In this document: positions 17,783 through 27,172 of the stretch, piece after piece
How positions within the stretch are numbered: the stretch's first letter is position 1
Layout of the letters: each line of letters begins with the position of its first letter
Source of the DNA: Nitrospira japonica
GTDB lineage: Bacteria > Nitrospirota > Nitrospiria > Nitrospirales > Nitrospiraceae
DNA length: 64,000 nt
Assembly (NCBI RefSeq): GCF_900169565.1
Contig: NZ_LT828648.1
Location: forward strand, 1,242,876 to 1,306,875
Direction: 5' to 3'
Notes under the pieces: generated by a model
Told to the model about the DNA's origin: nothing
What the model saw: only the letters and a program-made list of their open reading frames with translations
Databases searched by the model: none
Position numbers and translations under genes: made by a program

Positions 17783-19747
17783 TTACCGCTGTACGATGAA
17801 TTGCACGACCAGCGCCAGCAAGAACAGCCCCGCCACAATAATTGCGGCGTAGTGATGGACCATCCCGCTTTGCAGCTGGCGCCATTGCCTGGCAATCAGA
17901 TGATTGCCGTACCCGATGACGTTGAGGCCGCCGTAGATGACGTACTTCTCGAGCCAAGTCGACCCCGCGGCACCGAGTTCCGCCAGTTGGCCGACGCCTC
18001 GTACGAGGCCGTCGATGACGGTGCGGTCGAACCAATCCAGCAGAAGGCCGAGCTTTTTGGTCGGCTCGACGAACAGAAAATCATAGAGCTCGTCGACGTA
18101 ATATTTGTTCAACAGGAGCCGATACACAGGCTCAGTCATCGCCGCCAAGCGGTCAGGGGTGGTCGGAGAAATGCTGTAGAAATAGTGGGCCAATCCCCAG
18201 CCGAGGAAGGCGATTCCGGTGGCGATCATCATCAGAGTCAGGACCAAGCCGGTGCTCGCGTCGTGTTCGCCGCTCGCGCCCACGACCGGAGCCAGGAAAT
18301 GATGCAGCCAGCCCTGTTCCGGGGGAAAGCCCAGAAAGCCGCCGATAAGCGAGAGTCCGCCGAGAACGGTCAAAGGAGCGATCATGACCGTGGGGGACTC
18401 ATGCACATGCGCCTCGGTGTGATGATCCATGCGCGACTGACCGTAGAACGTCAGATACGTCAGACGGAACATGTAAAAAGCGGTGAGGAACGCTCCGACT
18501 GCAGCCATGCCGTACAACAGGTACCGGTGATGGGTGAAGGCATGGGCCATGATCTCGTCTTTGCTCCAAAAGCCCGCCAACGGAGGAATGCCGGCGATGG
18601 CGATGGTGCCGATGAGAAAGAGGCGATAGGTCCACGGAATCTTGGAGCTCAGTCCCCCCATGTGCCGGATATCCTGCTCTCCTCCCAGCGCGTGGATGAC
18701 GGATCCGGCGGAGAGGAACAACAGGGCTTTGAAGAACGCGTGCGTCATCAGATGGAAGACGGCGGCGGTGTAGGCGCCGATCCCGCATCCCAGAAACATG
18801 TAGCCGAGTTGGCTGACGGTGGAATAGGCCAACACCCGCTTGATGTCGGTTTGCACCAGCCCGATCGTAGCGGCAAACAGCGCCGTTGCTCCGCCGATCA
18901 GGCCCACGACCTCCAGCGCCGTGGGGGATAAGTCGAAGATGGCGTGATTGCGGACGATCATGTACACCCCCGCCGTTACCATGGTGGCGGCGTGGATCAG
19001 CGCACTGACGGGGGTCGGACCTTCCATCGCGTCGGGAAGCCAGGTATAGAGCGGAATCTGTGCCGATTTCCCGACGGCCCCCACGAGCAGACACAGCGCG
19101 ATGGCCGTGGCCATGTCGGGAGACAGCCGGCCGACCTGCGAAAAGATCTGGGTGTAGTCCAGCGTGTGAAAGTTGATGAAGACGAGAAAAATGGCCAGGA
19201 GGAAGCCGGCGTCTCCGATGCGGTTGACGACGAAGGCTTTCGACGCCGCCTTGGCCGCCGAGACCTTGTCATAGTAGTACCCGATCAAGAGGTAGGAGCA
19301 GAGCCCCACGCCCTCCCACCCGATGAAGAGGACGACATAGTTGTTGCCCATCACGAGGAGGAGCATCGACACCATGAAGAGGTTCATGTAGGTGAAGAAG
19401 CGGGTGAAACCGGTTTCCCCATGCATGTACCCCACGGAATAGACGTGGATGAGGAAGCCGACGCCCGTCACCACCAGCAGCATGATGCAGGTGAGGGGAT
19501 CGACGAGATAGGCCAGATTGATTGTCAGGTCACCGCCGAAAATCCATTGATATGCCACGACTTCTCGCGCAGCGCCGGAGCGAAGGACGTCGATGAATAC
19601 CCCGATCGTCGAGAGGAACGAGAGTCCCACCGAACCGCACGCGAGGCGATGGGCCGTTTCATGCGACCAGCGGCTGCCGGCCAATCCGTTGGCGATGGCG
19701 GCCAGAAGGGGAAACACCGGGATCAATTTGATCAGGAGATGGGTCAC
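17783..19747 (-). CDS. nuoL: NADH-quinone oxidoreductase subunit L
   Basis: 654 residues, distal antiporter-like subunit with the lateral helix. Motifs: FIGWEGVGLCSYLLIGYYY, AQIPLYTWLPDAMEGPTPVSALIHAATMVTAGVYM, KRVLAYSTVSQLGYMFLG. The C-terminus has the NuoL-specific NKYYVDELYDFLFVEPTKK, the segment STWLEKYVIYGGLNVIGYG and a final membrane helix after LQSGMVHHYA, i.e. the traverse helix region. In 2M complexes this helix must reach past an additional subunit; its exact length relative to ordinary NuoL has to be measured by alignment. Confidence 0.95.
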   Translation of the reverse strand: MTHLLIKLIPVFPLLAAIANGLAGSRWSHETAHRLACGSVGLSFLSTIGVFIDVLRSGAAREVVAYQWIFGGDLTINLAYLVDPLTCIMLLVVTGVGFLIHVYSVGYMHGETGFTRFFTYMNLFMVSMLLLVMGNNYVVLFIGWEGVGLCSYLLIGYYYDKVSAAKAASKAFVVNRIGDAGFLLAIFLVFINFHTLDYTQIFSQVGRLSPDMATAIALCLLVGAVGKSAQIPLYTWLPDAMEGPTPVSALIHAATMVTAGVYMIVRNHAIFDLSPTALEVVGLIGGATALFAATIGLVQTDIKRVLAYSTVSQLGYMFLGCGIGAYTAAVFHLMTHAFFKALLFLSAGSVIHALGGEQDIRHMGGLSSKIPWTYRLFLIGTIAIAGIPPLAGFWSKDEIMAHAFTHHRYLLYGMAAVGAFLTAFYMFRLTYLTFYGQSRMDHHTEAHVHESPTVMIAPLTVLGGLSLIGGFLGFPPEQGWLHHFLAPVVGASGEHDASTGLVLTLMMIATGIAFLGWGLAHYFYSISPTTPDRLAAMTEPVYRLLLNKYYVDELYDFLFVEPTKKLGLLLDWFDRTVIDGLVRGVGQLAELGAAGSTWLEKYVIYGGLNVIGYGNHLIARQWRQLQSGMVHHYAAIIVAGLFLLALVVQFIVQR

Positions 19748-19792
19748 GTTATGTTCCTGTTTCCGGCTGAGGCGGCCTGACGCATTCCGCGG

Positions 19793-20095
19793 TTACCACT
19801 TCAACAGACTCATTTCATCGACATTGGTCGAAATTTTCCCGCGGAACACCACGATGATGATCGCAAGGCCGACGGCCGCCTCCCCGGCGGCGATCGCAAT
19901 GACAAAGAGCGCGACGAGCTGGCCGGCCATCGATTCCAGATAATGCGAGAAGGCGACGAGATTGATGTTGGCCGCGTTCAACATGATTTCCACGGCCATC
20001 AGGACGATAATGAAGTTCCGGCGGATCAGAACGCCGAGCAATCCCGTAATGAAGAGGATGGCGCTGACGGTCACGTATGCGGAAAGAGGGATCAC
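19793..20095 (-). CDS. nuoK: NADH-quinone oxidoreductase subunit K
   Basis: 100 residues with three membrane helices, usual length. Conserved acidic residues inside helices: IVLMAVEIMLNAANINLVAF and VIAIAAGEAAVGLAIIIVVF, the two Glu that form part of the proton path next to NuoJ and NuoN. Start ATG at 20095; three bases separate it from nuoJ. Part of the membrane arm of complex I. Confidence 0.95.
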   Translation of the reverse strand: MIPLSAYVTVSAILFITGLLGVLIRRNFIIVLMAVEIMLNAANINLVAFSHYLESMAGQLVALFVIAIAAGEAAVGLAIIIVVFRGKISTNVDEMSLLKW

Positions 20096-20098
20096 GGA

Positions 20099-20620
20099 CT
20101 ATTCCCGGCCTGCATCGACGGGTTTCGGAGTCTTCGCGAGGACGATGGCCCCGATAATGGCTCCCAGAAGGAACACGCCGACGATTTCGAATTGCAACAG
20201 GTAATCGCTGAACATCTTGATTCCGACCGCGAAGGTGTTCCCGTCCTGCAAGATCGCCTGTGCCGGCGCGTCCCCCTTGGCGCCGCCGAACGGAGAACGG
20301 AACAACTGTACCAGGACATAGAGCGATCCCAAAACGGCGGGGACCAGAAAGTACGTCCAGGATGTATGGAAGTACCGCTCCTCCGTCTTGAGATTCAGGA
20401 GCATCAGCACGAACAGATACAGGACGAGGATGGCCCCGGCATACACCACGACTTGCACCGCCCACAAGAATTCGGCATTGAGCAGGATGAAAAGGCCGGA
20501 GACGTGAAGGAGCAGGGCCAGGAGCGCGAGGCCGCAATGAACGGGGTTCTTGAGGGCCACGGTCATCACCGCGGCGGCGATGCTCATCAGCGCAAAATAG
20601 GCAAAGAACAGTGAAATCAT
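20099..20620 (-). CDS. nuoJ: NADH-quinone oxidoreductase subunit J
   Basis: 173 residues from the ATG at 20620 (MISLFFAYFALMS). The frame stays open upstream inside nuoI but those codons belong to nuoI's shadow. Five membrane helices; the conserved VVVYAGAILVLYLFVLMLLNL contains the pi-bulge helix typical of NuoJ. Charged Pro/Asp C-terminal tail. Eight bases after the nuoI stop. Confidence 0.93.
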   Translation of the reverse strand: MISLFFAYFALMSIAAAVMTVALKNPVHCGLALLALLLHVSGLFILLNAEFLWAVQVVVYAGAILVLYLFVLMLLNLKTEERYFHTSWTYFLVPAVLGSLYVLVQLFRSPFGGAKGDAPAQAILQDGNTFAVGIKMFSDYLLQFEIVGVFLLGAIIGAIVLAKTPKPVDAGRE

Positions 20621-20628
20621 GGTCGGAA

Positions 20629-21216
20629 TCAGCTCAAATGCTTCGGCGTCGACTGCGTGGCCTTCGCCACGGATTGCGGGAAATAGTACCGATATTCCCG
20701 GCTTTCCTCGACGTTCTTTTCCTGGTTGTGGGCGTAGAGATATTTCTTCGCGTCGTCCAAATGACGTTCGCCGATGTCGTACAAACGTTTCTTGTCGAAC
20801 ATGAGCGTTCGTTTGTCGTGCGTGGAAAACTCGTAGACTTTCGTCATGGCCAACGCGTTGACGGGGCAGGCTTCGACGCAGTACCCGCAGAACACGCACT
20901 TGGTGATGTCGATATAGAACTCGCTGGCATAGCGTTGAAGGGGGCGCTCGGCGTCCTCCGCACTGATGACCTTGATGCAGCGTGAGGGACAGGCGGCTTC
21001 GCACAGGTCGCACCCCACACACCGTTCGCGTCCGTCGTCGTAGCGCAACAGTCCCAACGCCCCCCGATGCGTGTCCGGAATCGTCCGTTGCTCCCGGGGA
21101 TATTGAAAGGTGATCGGCTTGTGGAACATGTGTTTGAACGTGACTTTCATCGCGTCCCAGATCTCATAGAAGAGCGCCGCTTGAAGAACTTTCTTTGTCA
21201 GTGTGCCTACGCTCAT
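20629..21216 (-). CDS. nuoI: NADH-quinone oxidoreductase subunit I (2 x [4Fe-4S])
   Basis: 195 residues. Two ferredoxin-type clusters: C66, C69, C72, C76 (CVGCDLCEAACPSRC) and C107, C110, C113, C117 (CVFCGYCVEACPVNAL), binding N6a and N6b. N-terminal amphipathic helix FYEIWDAMKVTFKHMF as in NuoI. Passes electrons from NuoG towards NuoB. It follows nuoG directly (18-bp gap), so nuoH, which usually lies between the two, is not here. Confidence 0.95.
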   Translation of the reverse strand: MSVGTLTKKVLQAALFYEIWDAMKVTFKHMFHKPITFQYPREQRTIPDTHRGALGLLRYDDGRERCVGCDLCEAACPSRCIKVISAEDAERPLQRYASEFYIDITKCVFCGYCVEACPVNALAMTKVYEFSTHDKRTLMFDKKRLYDIGERHLDDAKKYLYAHNQEKNVEESREYRYYFPQSVAKATQSTPKHLS

Positions 21217-21234
21217 GTTCGTCTCCGTTGCACC

Positions 21235-23922
21235 CTAGACCGCTTCGATCGTGACGGGCGTCTGCTTAAACGAGGGGACGCCGGTCACGGGATCCACATG
21301 CACGGCCATGAGATCCTTGACGGGCGGGTCGTTGAAGTGTTCAGGGAAGAAGCAGGTGCCCGGCGCAAGCGTATGATCCCGTTGGACCCCGATCTTCAAC
21401 TCACCGTGATCCGAGGTCACGCGGACCATGCTGCCGTCGCCCAAACCAAGGCGTTCCATATCCGATGCATTCATGCCGATGCGGCTTGTGTTGGGTGCAA
21501 TCTTGATCAGTCCCGGCGCCGCCGTGGAAAGCTTGCCCGAGTGGTAGAGCAATTGGCCCATGAGCAGCGTAAACGGACGGCGGGAGTCGGGACCGGACGC
21601 CTTGTACCGTGCCGTGACGCCGCTGCCGTAGCCGTTTGAGAGATAGCGGTTCGCGGTCGGAACGATCCTGCGCGGTTGCCCGAGGTTGTAATACCCGGGG
21701 AGCAGCTTCATGATCTCGCTTTGAATGTCGTTGGCCGATTCGTATTCCCACCGGCACCCCAGGCCGCTTGCCAGGGCCGCCATGATGTGCCAATCGGGTA
21801 CGCTTTCTCCGACGGCATCCATCGCCTGCCGGACGCGCAGCACCCGGCCTTCCAGATTCGTGAAAGTGCCGTCTTTTTCGGCGTAGGTGGATGCCGGAAG
21901 GACGACATGCGCCAGTCGGGCGGTGTCCGTCAGGAAGGGATCCTGGACCACGAGAAGGTCCAGACGCTCCAATGCCGCCTTCACCTCCAGGGACGCAGGC
22001 AGCGTCGCCAAAGGGTTTTCCCCGACCACGTAGAGCGCGCGGATCTGGCCGCTCCGGCAACGTTTCAGAATCTCGATCAGATTGGCGCCCGTTCCAACGG
22101 CCGGAAGCGTCACGTCCCAGGCTTTGGCCAGCCGGTCACGCATCGCGTCATCTTCGAAGGCGACGAGGCCCGGCAGGAACTCGGGCGCCACGCCCATGTC
22201 CGCCGCACCCTGTTCGTTGGCTTCCTCCGTCACGGTATTCACGCCGCAGCCGGGCTTTCCCAGTTTCCCCGTAATCCAGGCGAGGTCGATCAGCTTCAGG
22301 ACGTTGTGATAGCCGTCCGGCTGTCGCACGATACCTTCGGCGCAAAGCACGATCGATCGAGGCGATTCGGCAAAGATGGCGGCCGTTTCTTTCAAGTTGT
22401 CGACGGTCAGGCCGATCTTGGACGCGAGTTGCTCCAGCGAGAGGTTCGCCAGCGCCGCTTTCAGCGCAGCGAAGGCCTGCGGATGGGCGGAGACGGCTTC
22501 TTCGTCCACCAGATCGAGTTCGATGGCTGCCTTGACGAGCGCGTCGATCACCAGTCCTTCGGTGCCCGGCTTGATGAGAAATGGGTGCGAGGCCAGCTTG
22601 CCGATATTGGTGATGCGGGAGTCAAACACCATGACCTGCGCTTTGTACACGCGGATCGCTTCCTTGATTCTCACCGCGGTGAGCGGATTGGTTTCGGTCA
22701 GGTTCGAGCCGATGATGATGACCGCCTTCGCTTTGGTCAGGTCTTCCCAATCGTTGGGCGTACGGCCGAGGCCCAGGGCGTATTTGGCGGCGCGGACGAA
22801 ATTCATATGGCCGTAGCGCGCACTGCTGTCGAGGTTATTGGTGCGAAACCCGCCCCGCATGAGTTTCTGGAACAGGTACAACTCCTCGTTCGTGCAACGG
22901 GCGGTGATCAGGCCGGCAATGGCATCGGATCCGTGCTTTTTCCTGATCTCGGTGAATCGGTCGACGGTCGTGTGCATGGCCTCCAGCCACGGCACTTCGA
23001 CCAAGCAATCCTCTTTTCGAAGCAGCGGTTGTTTCAGACGGACCGGCGAGTCGATGTATTCGAACCCGAATCGTCCTTTGACGCAGATCCCGCCGTGCCC
23101 CTTCGAGGTATCGGCACGGTCGCCCCATTTGTTCTTCCACGACAGGGGCGACGTGACCCGAACGACTTCCGAATCCTTGGTCTCCACGTGTATCTGGCAG
23201 CCGTCGCCGCAGTAATTGCAGGTCGTGGTCGTCTTCTTCATCTGCCAGGGTTTGTACAAGTACTTGGAGAACTTGTTCGTGATGGCGCCCACGGGACAGA
23301 CGGCGAGGCAGTCTCCGCAGAATTCGCAGGACAGCGGAAGGTCTCCCTTGGCCACGACCTGGTTGAAGCCGCCTTTTTTCATGAACTGCAGCGCATCGAT
23401 CATCAGCACGTCTTTGCAGACGTTGATGCATTCCGCGCAGGCGATGCAGCGGTTCATGTTGAAGTCGAGCACCAGGCTGCGGGTGTCTTCCGGGATGAAT
23501 TTCTGTTTGGCGTTGGGCAGATTCGTGACGCCGTGGTGAAACGCCATGTCCTGCAATTCGCAATGCCCGTCGGCATCACAGACCGGACAGTCGAGCGGAT
23601 GCACCGAGAGATGTTTCTCGACGGCCTTCTTTCTGGCTTGAAACAGATCGTCCCCTTCGGTCCGGATGATCATGCCGGCCGCCGCTTTGGCCGTGCAGGA
23701 CCGAACTGGAGCCTTCTTGCCCTCCTGCATCACCAAGCACATGCCGCAGGAGCCGAACGGATCGAACGTGTAGTGGTAGCACATCGCCGGAATGATCTTG
23801 CCGGTGCTCGAGATGACGTCATACAGTGACACGCCGTCTTTGGCGCTGACGGTCTTGCCGTCGATGGTCAACTCGATGGTCGCGGCTTCAACTTCCGGAT
23901 TTGTGGCCGGTTTCAGTCCCAT
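21235..23922 (-). CDS. nuoG: NADH-quinone oxidoreductase subunit G with formate-dehydrogenase-like domain
   Basis: 895 residues. Cluster ligands in order: [2Fe-2S] C48, C59, C62, C76; His-Cys [4Fe-4S] H108, C112, C115, C121; two ferredoxin clusters C159/C162/C165/C169 and C199/C202/C205/C209; and a further [4Fe-4S] set C235, C238, C242, C280 at the head of a molybdopterin-oxidoreductase domain (about 230-890). That domain resembles FdhA-type formate dehydrogenase in its entry (CNYCGDGC...GGICVKGRF), but at the catalytic Cys/Sec position it reads NNLDSSARYGHMNF, with Tyr-Gly where formate dehydrogenases have Leu-Cys/Sec. It should thus be an electron-wire subunit, not a formate dehydrogenase. 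Electron entry partner (NuoE/F) is not encoded nearby. Confidence 0.93.
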   Translation of the reverse strand: MGLKPATNPEVEAATIELTIDGKTVSAKDGVSLYDVISSTGKIIPAMCYHYTFDPFGSCGMCLVMQEGKKAPVRSCTAKAAAGMIIRTEGDDLFQARKKAVEKHLSVHPLDCPVCDADGHCELQDMAFHHGVTNLPNAKQKFIPEDTRSLVLDFNMNRCIACAECINVCKDVLMIDALQFMKKGGFNQVVAKGDLPLSCEFCGDCLAVCPVGAITNKFSKYLYKPWQMKKTTTTCNYCGDGCQIHVETKDSEVVRVTSPLSWKNKWGDRADTSKGHGGICVKGRFGFEYIDSPVRLKQPLLRKEDCLVEVPWLEAMHTTVDRFTEIRKKHGSDAIAGLITARCTNEELYLFQKLMRGGFRTNNLDSSARYGHMNFVRAAKYALGLGRTPNDWEDLTKAKAVIIIGSNLTETNPLTAVRIKEAIRVYKAQVMVFDSRITNIGKLASHPFLIKPGTEGLVIDALVKAAIELDLVDEEAVSAHPQAFAALKAALANLSLEQLASKIGLTVDNLKETAAIFAESPRSIVLCAEGIVRQPDGYHNVLKLIDLAWITGKLGKPGCGVNTVTEEANEQGAADMGVAPEFLPGLVAFEDDAMRDRLAKAWDVTLPAVGTGANLIEILKRCRSGQIRALYVVGENPLATLPASLEVKAALERLDLLVVQDPFLTDTARLAHVVLPASTYAEKDGTFTNLEGRVLRVRQAMDAVGESVPDWHIMAALASGLGCRWEYESANDIQSEIMKLLPGYYNLGQPRRIVPTANRYLSNGYGSGVTARYKASGPDSRRPFTLLMGQLLYHSGKLSTAAPGLIKIAPNTSRIGMNASDMERLGLGDGSMVRVTSDHGELKIGVQRDHTLAPGTCFFPEHFNDPPVKDLMAVHVDPVTGVPSFKQTPVTIEAV

Positions 23923-23980
23923 GGTTCCTCAATGCGGTGAGCCGGTGAACGGACGCCGGGGTTGAAAACCCCGACCGGTT

Positions 23981-25225
23981 CTATCGATCGCACTCTCCCA
24001 TGACGATGTCGTATGTACCGAAGAGCGTAATCGCGTCCGCAATCATGTATCCCCTCGACATGTGATCGAATGCACCCATGTGGATGAACGAGGGAGCGCG
24101 GATCTTCAATCGGTACGGCTTGCCTCCACCCGTGCTGACGATGTAGAAGCCCAATTCTCCCTTGTGGGCTTCGGTCCCGCAGTAGATCTCTCCGGGCGGA
24201 GCGTTGAATCCCTGCGAAAAAAGCTTGAACTGTTGAATCATGGCCTCCAAATTCGTGAAGACCCGTTCCTTCGGCGGCAACGTCACGCTAGGAACATCGG
24301 CCATGATCGGACCTTCCTGCAGCTGCTCCAGGCACTGCCGGACAATCTTCACGCTTTCATAGAGTTCCATGACGCGGATCCAGTACCGGTCGTACGTGTC
24401 TCCGTTCTTCCCGAGCGGTACGTTGAACTCGCATTTCGGATAGGCCGAGTAGGGTTCGGCCTTGCGCAAGTCATAATCCACGCCGGACCCCCGGAGCGTC
24501 GGTCCGCTCAGCCCGAAGCTGACGGCATCTTCCGCGGAGATCACAGCCACGCCTTTCGTCCTTGCGACCCAGATGCGATTCTTTTCGAGGAAGACGATAT
24601 ATTCGTCGATCTTGGGAGGAAAATAGTCCAGGAACTGCTTCAATTTGGCCAGCAGCGCGGGCGTAAAATCCCGTTCGACTCCGCCGATACGATACCAGCT
24701 GGTCGTCAGCCGGGCTCCGCACAGTTCATCAAACCAATCAAGCAGGATTTCCCGGTCCCGGAAGCAATAAAAAAACACGGTCATCGCGCCGATGTCGAGC
24801 GCTTGCGTACCGAGCCAGAATTGATGGCCGATGATCCGCTGAACTTCGGCGACGATGGTGCGGAGATACTCGGCCCGCTCCGGCACGGTGATGTTCATGA
24901 GTTTTTCGACCGCGCGACAGTAGGCGAAGTTGTTGTACATCGCGCAGACGTAGTCGAGTCGATCGGTATGAGGGATGAACTGGTGATAGGTGCCTTCTTC
25001 CGCCAGTTTCTCCACGCCCCGATGGAGAAATCCCATCACCGGTGTGGATTTGACCAGACGCTCTCCCTCCAGCTCGAGAATGACTTTCAGTACGCCGTGC
25101 GTACTGGGATGCTGCGGACCCATATTGAGCAGCAGCTCTTCCGTGCGGAGCGTCGGGAGCGTCTCGCTTTCCGGGTGTTCCGGATCGACTTTGTAGACCG
25201 TTGTGCGTTGATCTTCAAACGCCAT
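23981..25225 (-). CDS. nuoD: NADH-quinone oxidoreductase subunit D
   Basis: 414 residues, usual 49-kDa-type length, not fused to NuoC. The N-terminal LLNMGPQHPSTHGVLKVILELEGE motif carries the quinone-site His. Later motifs are MGFLHRGVEKLAE, LCGARLTTSWYRIGG and the C-terminal HMSRGYMIADAITLFGTYDIVMGECDR. Peripheral-arm subunit forming the quinone pocket with NuoB and NuoH. nuoG follows after 58 bp. Confidence 0.95.
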   Translation of the reverse strand: MAFEDQRTTVYKVDPEHPESETLPTLRTEELLLNMGPQHPSTHGVLKVILELEGERLVKSTPVMGFLHRGVEKLAEEGTYHQFIPHTDRLDYVCAMYNNFAYCRAVEKLMNITVPERAEYLRTIVAEVQRIIGHQFWLGTQALDIGAMTVFFYCFRDREILLDWFDELCGARLTTSWYRIGGVERDFTPALLAKLKQFLDYFPPKIDEYIVFLEKNRIWVARTKGVAVISAEDAVSFGLSGPTLRGSGVDYDLRKAEPYSAYPKCEFNVPLGKNGDTYDRYWIRVMELYESVKIVRQCLEQLQEGPIMADVPSVTLPPKERVFTNLEAMIQQFKLFSQGFNAPPGEIYCGTEAHKGELGFYIVSTGGGKPYRLKIRAPSFIHMGAFDHMSRGYMIADAITLFGTYDIVMGECDR

Positions 25226-25239
25226 GGTTCGCCTGGTTC

Positions 25240-25743
25240 TTAGCGTGGGGTCTCGTCCAGGAAATCAAACGTGTCGCGCCATCCCTTGCCGCGAAGCGGA
25301 AAATCCTTCCGCAGGGGGTAGCCTTCGGTATAGTCGTCCGGCATGAGGATGCGGCGGAGATCGGGGTGGCGACGAAATCTGATGCCCATCATGTCGTACA
25401 CTTCCCGTTCCATGAAATCCGCGCCTTTCCAAAGGTCGGTCAAGGAGTCCACGACGCAATCTGCTTCCGGTACGCGCGTCTTGAGCCTGATTCTGTGGCG
25501 CTTGCGGATGGAATAGAACTCGTACACGACTTCAAAGCGCAATTCGTCGTCCGGCCAATCGACGGAGCTGACGTGCACGATGTAGTCAAAGTCCATCGCC
25601 GGATCGTCGTGCAGGAACTGGGCGACCTCGTGGAGTTTTTCCCGGCGGACCGTCACCGCCAGGTCCCCGCGCCATTCGACGGCCTGGAGAAATGCCTCGC
25701 CGAAATTCTCTTGAATGCGATTCGATACGTGCTGGAGAGACAT
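25240..25743 (-). CDS. nuoC: NADH-quinone oxidoreductase subunit C
   Basis: 167 residues. Signature of the 30-kDa subunit: FMEREVYDMMGIRFRRHPDLRRILMPDDYTEGYPLRKDFPL. Between nuoB (9-bp gap) and nuoD (14-bp gap), separate from nuoD as in most non-enterobacterial operons. Structural peripheral-arm subunit. Confidence 0.95.
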   Translation of the reverse strand: MSLQHVSNRIQENFGEAFLQAVEWRGDLAVTVRREKLHEVAQFLHDDPAMDFDYIVHVSSVDWPDDELRFEVVYEFYSIRKRHRIRLKTRVPEADCVVDSLTDLWKGADFMEREVYDMMGIRFRRHPDLRRILMPDDYTEGYPLRKDFPLRGKGWRDTFDFLDETPR

Positions 25744-25752
25744 GGACGCTCG

Positions 25753-26280
25753 TTATGCTTTGACGCGCGGTCTGACCTGCTCGGGCTGCTTCACGAACAC
25801 CCGCTTTTGCATGATCCGCTCTTGTAGTTTCAAAATGCCGTCGAAGAGAGCCTCGGGAGTGGGAGGACAACCGGGAACATAAATATCCACGGGCACGAAC
25901 CGGTCGACTCCCTGCACCACACTGTAACTGTCGTAAATGTTTCCGGAGGTCGCGCATGATCCCATCGCGATGACGTACTTGGGCTCCGGCATCTGGTCGT
26001 AAATTTTCCGGATGACCGGGGCCATGCGGCGGCAGACGGTCCCGGCTACGATCATGAGATCCGATTGTCTTGGGGAGGCGCGAAACACTCCGGCGCCATA
26101 GCGGTCCATGTCATAGCGCGAGGACACGGCCGCAATCATCTCAATGGCGCAGCATGCCAGACCGAAGGTCATCGGCCAAAGAGAACCTTTCCTGGCCCAG
26201 TTCACGGCTTTTTCGACGGTCGTCGTGATGACGTCCGGCGCCCCGTCCTTTTCCTGTCGGCCCAGTTGAATCAGTCCCAT
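25753..26280 (-). CDS. nuoB: NADH-quinone oxidoreductase subunit B (cluster N2)
   Basis: 175 residues from the ATG at 26280 ([11 protein letters not shown]), which overlaps the end of nuoA by 10 bases; the frame stays open further upstream but inside nuoA. N2 cluster ligands: the adjacent pair C43-C44 ([10 protein letters not shown]), C109 (MGSCATSG) and C138 (VPGCPPTPE). Terminal electron carrier to quinone. Confidence 0.95.
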   Translation of the reverse strand: MGLIQLGRQEKDGAPDVITTTVEKAVNWARKGSLWPMTFGLACCAIEMIAAVSSRYDMDRYGAGVFRASPRQSDLMIVAGTVCRRMAPVIRKIYDQMPEPKYVIAMGSCATSGNIYDSYSVVQGVDRFVPVDIYVPGCPPTPEALFDGILKLQERIMQKRVFVKQPEQVRPRVKA

Positions 26281-26654
26281 TCCAGGGCTCCCTTGCGCCA
26301 TGCGTAGACGTAAGCCACCACAAATAATGCGATGAAAATCAGCATTTCGACCAGCCCGATCAGTCCGAGCTTCTCGAAGGTGACGGCCCAAGGATAGAGA
26401 AAGATCACTTCGATGTCGAAAATCACGAACAGCATCGCGAAGATGTAATAGCGGACCGGGAACGGCATACGGGCGTCAGAAAACGGCTCGGACCCGCATT
26501 CGTAGGCTGAGAGTTTCTCCGGTTCCGGGTACTTGGGTTGAACCAAATAGCTGAGCAACAGCGTCACGAGGCCGAACGCCAGCGCGATAAAAATGAAAAG
26601 CAATATCGGAAAGTACTTCGTCAGATACTCGAGGAGTAACTCAATGCCACTCAT
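26271..26654 (-). CDS. nuoA: NADH-quinone oxidoreductase subunit A
   Basis: 127 residues, three membrane helices. Conserved loop [20 protein letters not shown] and second helix [19 protein letters not shown] with its intramembrane acidic residues. First gene of the operon; AAAGG lies 9 bases before its ATG. The operon promoter must lie in the 518-bp region upstream. Confidence 0.95.
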   Translation of the reverse strand: MSGIELLLEYLTKYFPILLFIFIALAFGLVTLLLSYLVQPKYPEPEKLSAYECGSEPFSDARMPFPVRYYIFAMLFVIFDIEVIFLYPWAVTFEKLGLIGLVEMLIFIALFVVAYVYAWRKGALEWD

Positions 26655-27172
26655 CGAAATGACCTTTCAACACCTAGAGTTGCGTCAGAATGGGGGATCT
26701 TAGACGGCGGATTGGAGAGATAGCAAGCGTACAAAGGACCTAGGGGAGTTTGACCCCAAAAGTCCTAGAAAGACGGAGGAGTCGCTTCCGACCTTATTTT
26801 TCAGTCGTCGGATCGGCAGGCTGTTTCCGAGACTGTGACGGTGCTGTCATCAAGGCAGAAGGCATTCGAAGATGGGCCGGGGTGGTGTGGTCTGCACAGT
26901 CCCATTCCGGTTCCAGAGGAGAGAGGGCCGAAGCTTTTTTACGTCGGTGGATTTGCGTCTCAATCGGAGAGCGCCGGGGTCGTTCTGAAGGTTGGCGGGA
27001 CTGTGCCGACATCCGTATTCCCTCGCGGATTACCGACCTCGTATCGGTGTGACGGTACCACCGGGTTTGACGTTGCGTCAATCATGGGACAAGTCGGCAA
27101 TATTCTTGACAATCTGGGACTGTTTGCTAAGGTTCTTTCAATAGCATTGGTTTCCAACAAGAAGGACCACCT
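26655..27172. other. Divergent intergenic region between nuoA and an OmpA-family gene
   Basis: 518 bp without a convincing gene. It should contain the nuo operon promoter on the minus strand and the promoter of the gene at 27173 on the plus strand. A TTGACA sits at 27106-27111, but nothing near TATAAT follows at 16-18 bases. Short open frames here (for example plus 26835-27176, which would run into the downstream start) have no start site or domain support. No repeat or RNA gene recognised. Confidence 0.5.

Noticed and set aside
21676-23829. 717-codon plus-strand frame opposite nuoG
   Set aside because: Antisense shadow of nuoG, no start site or domain support.
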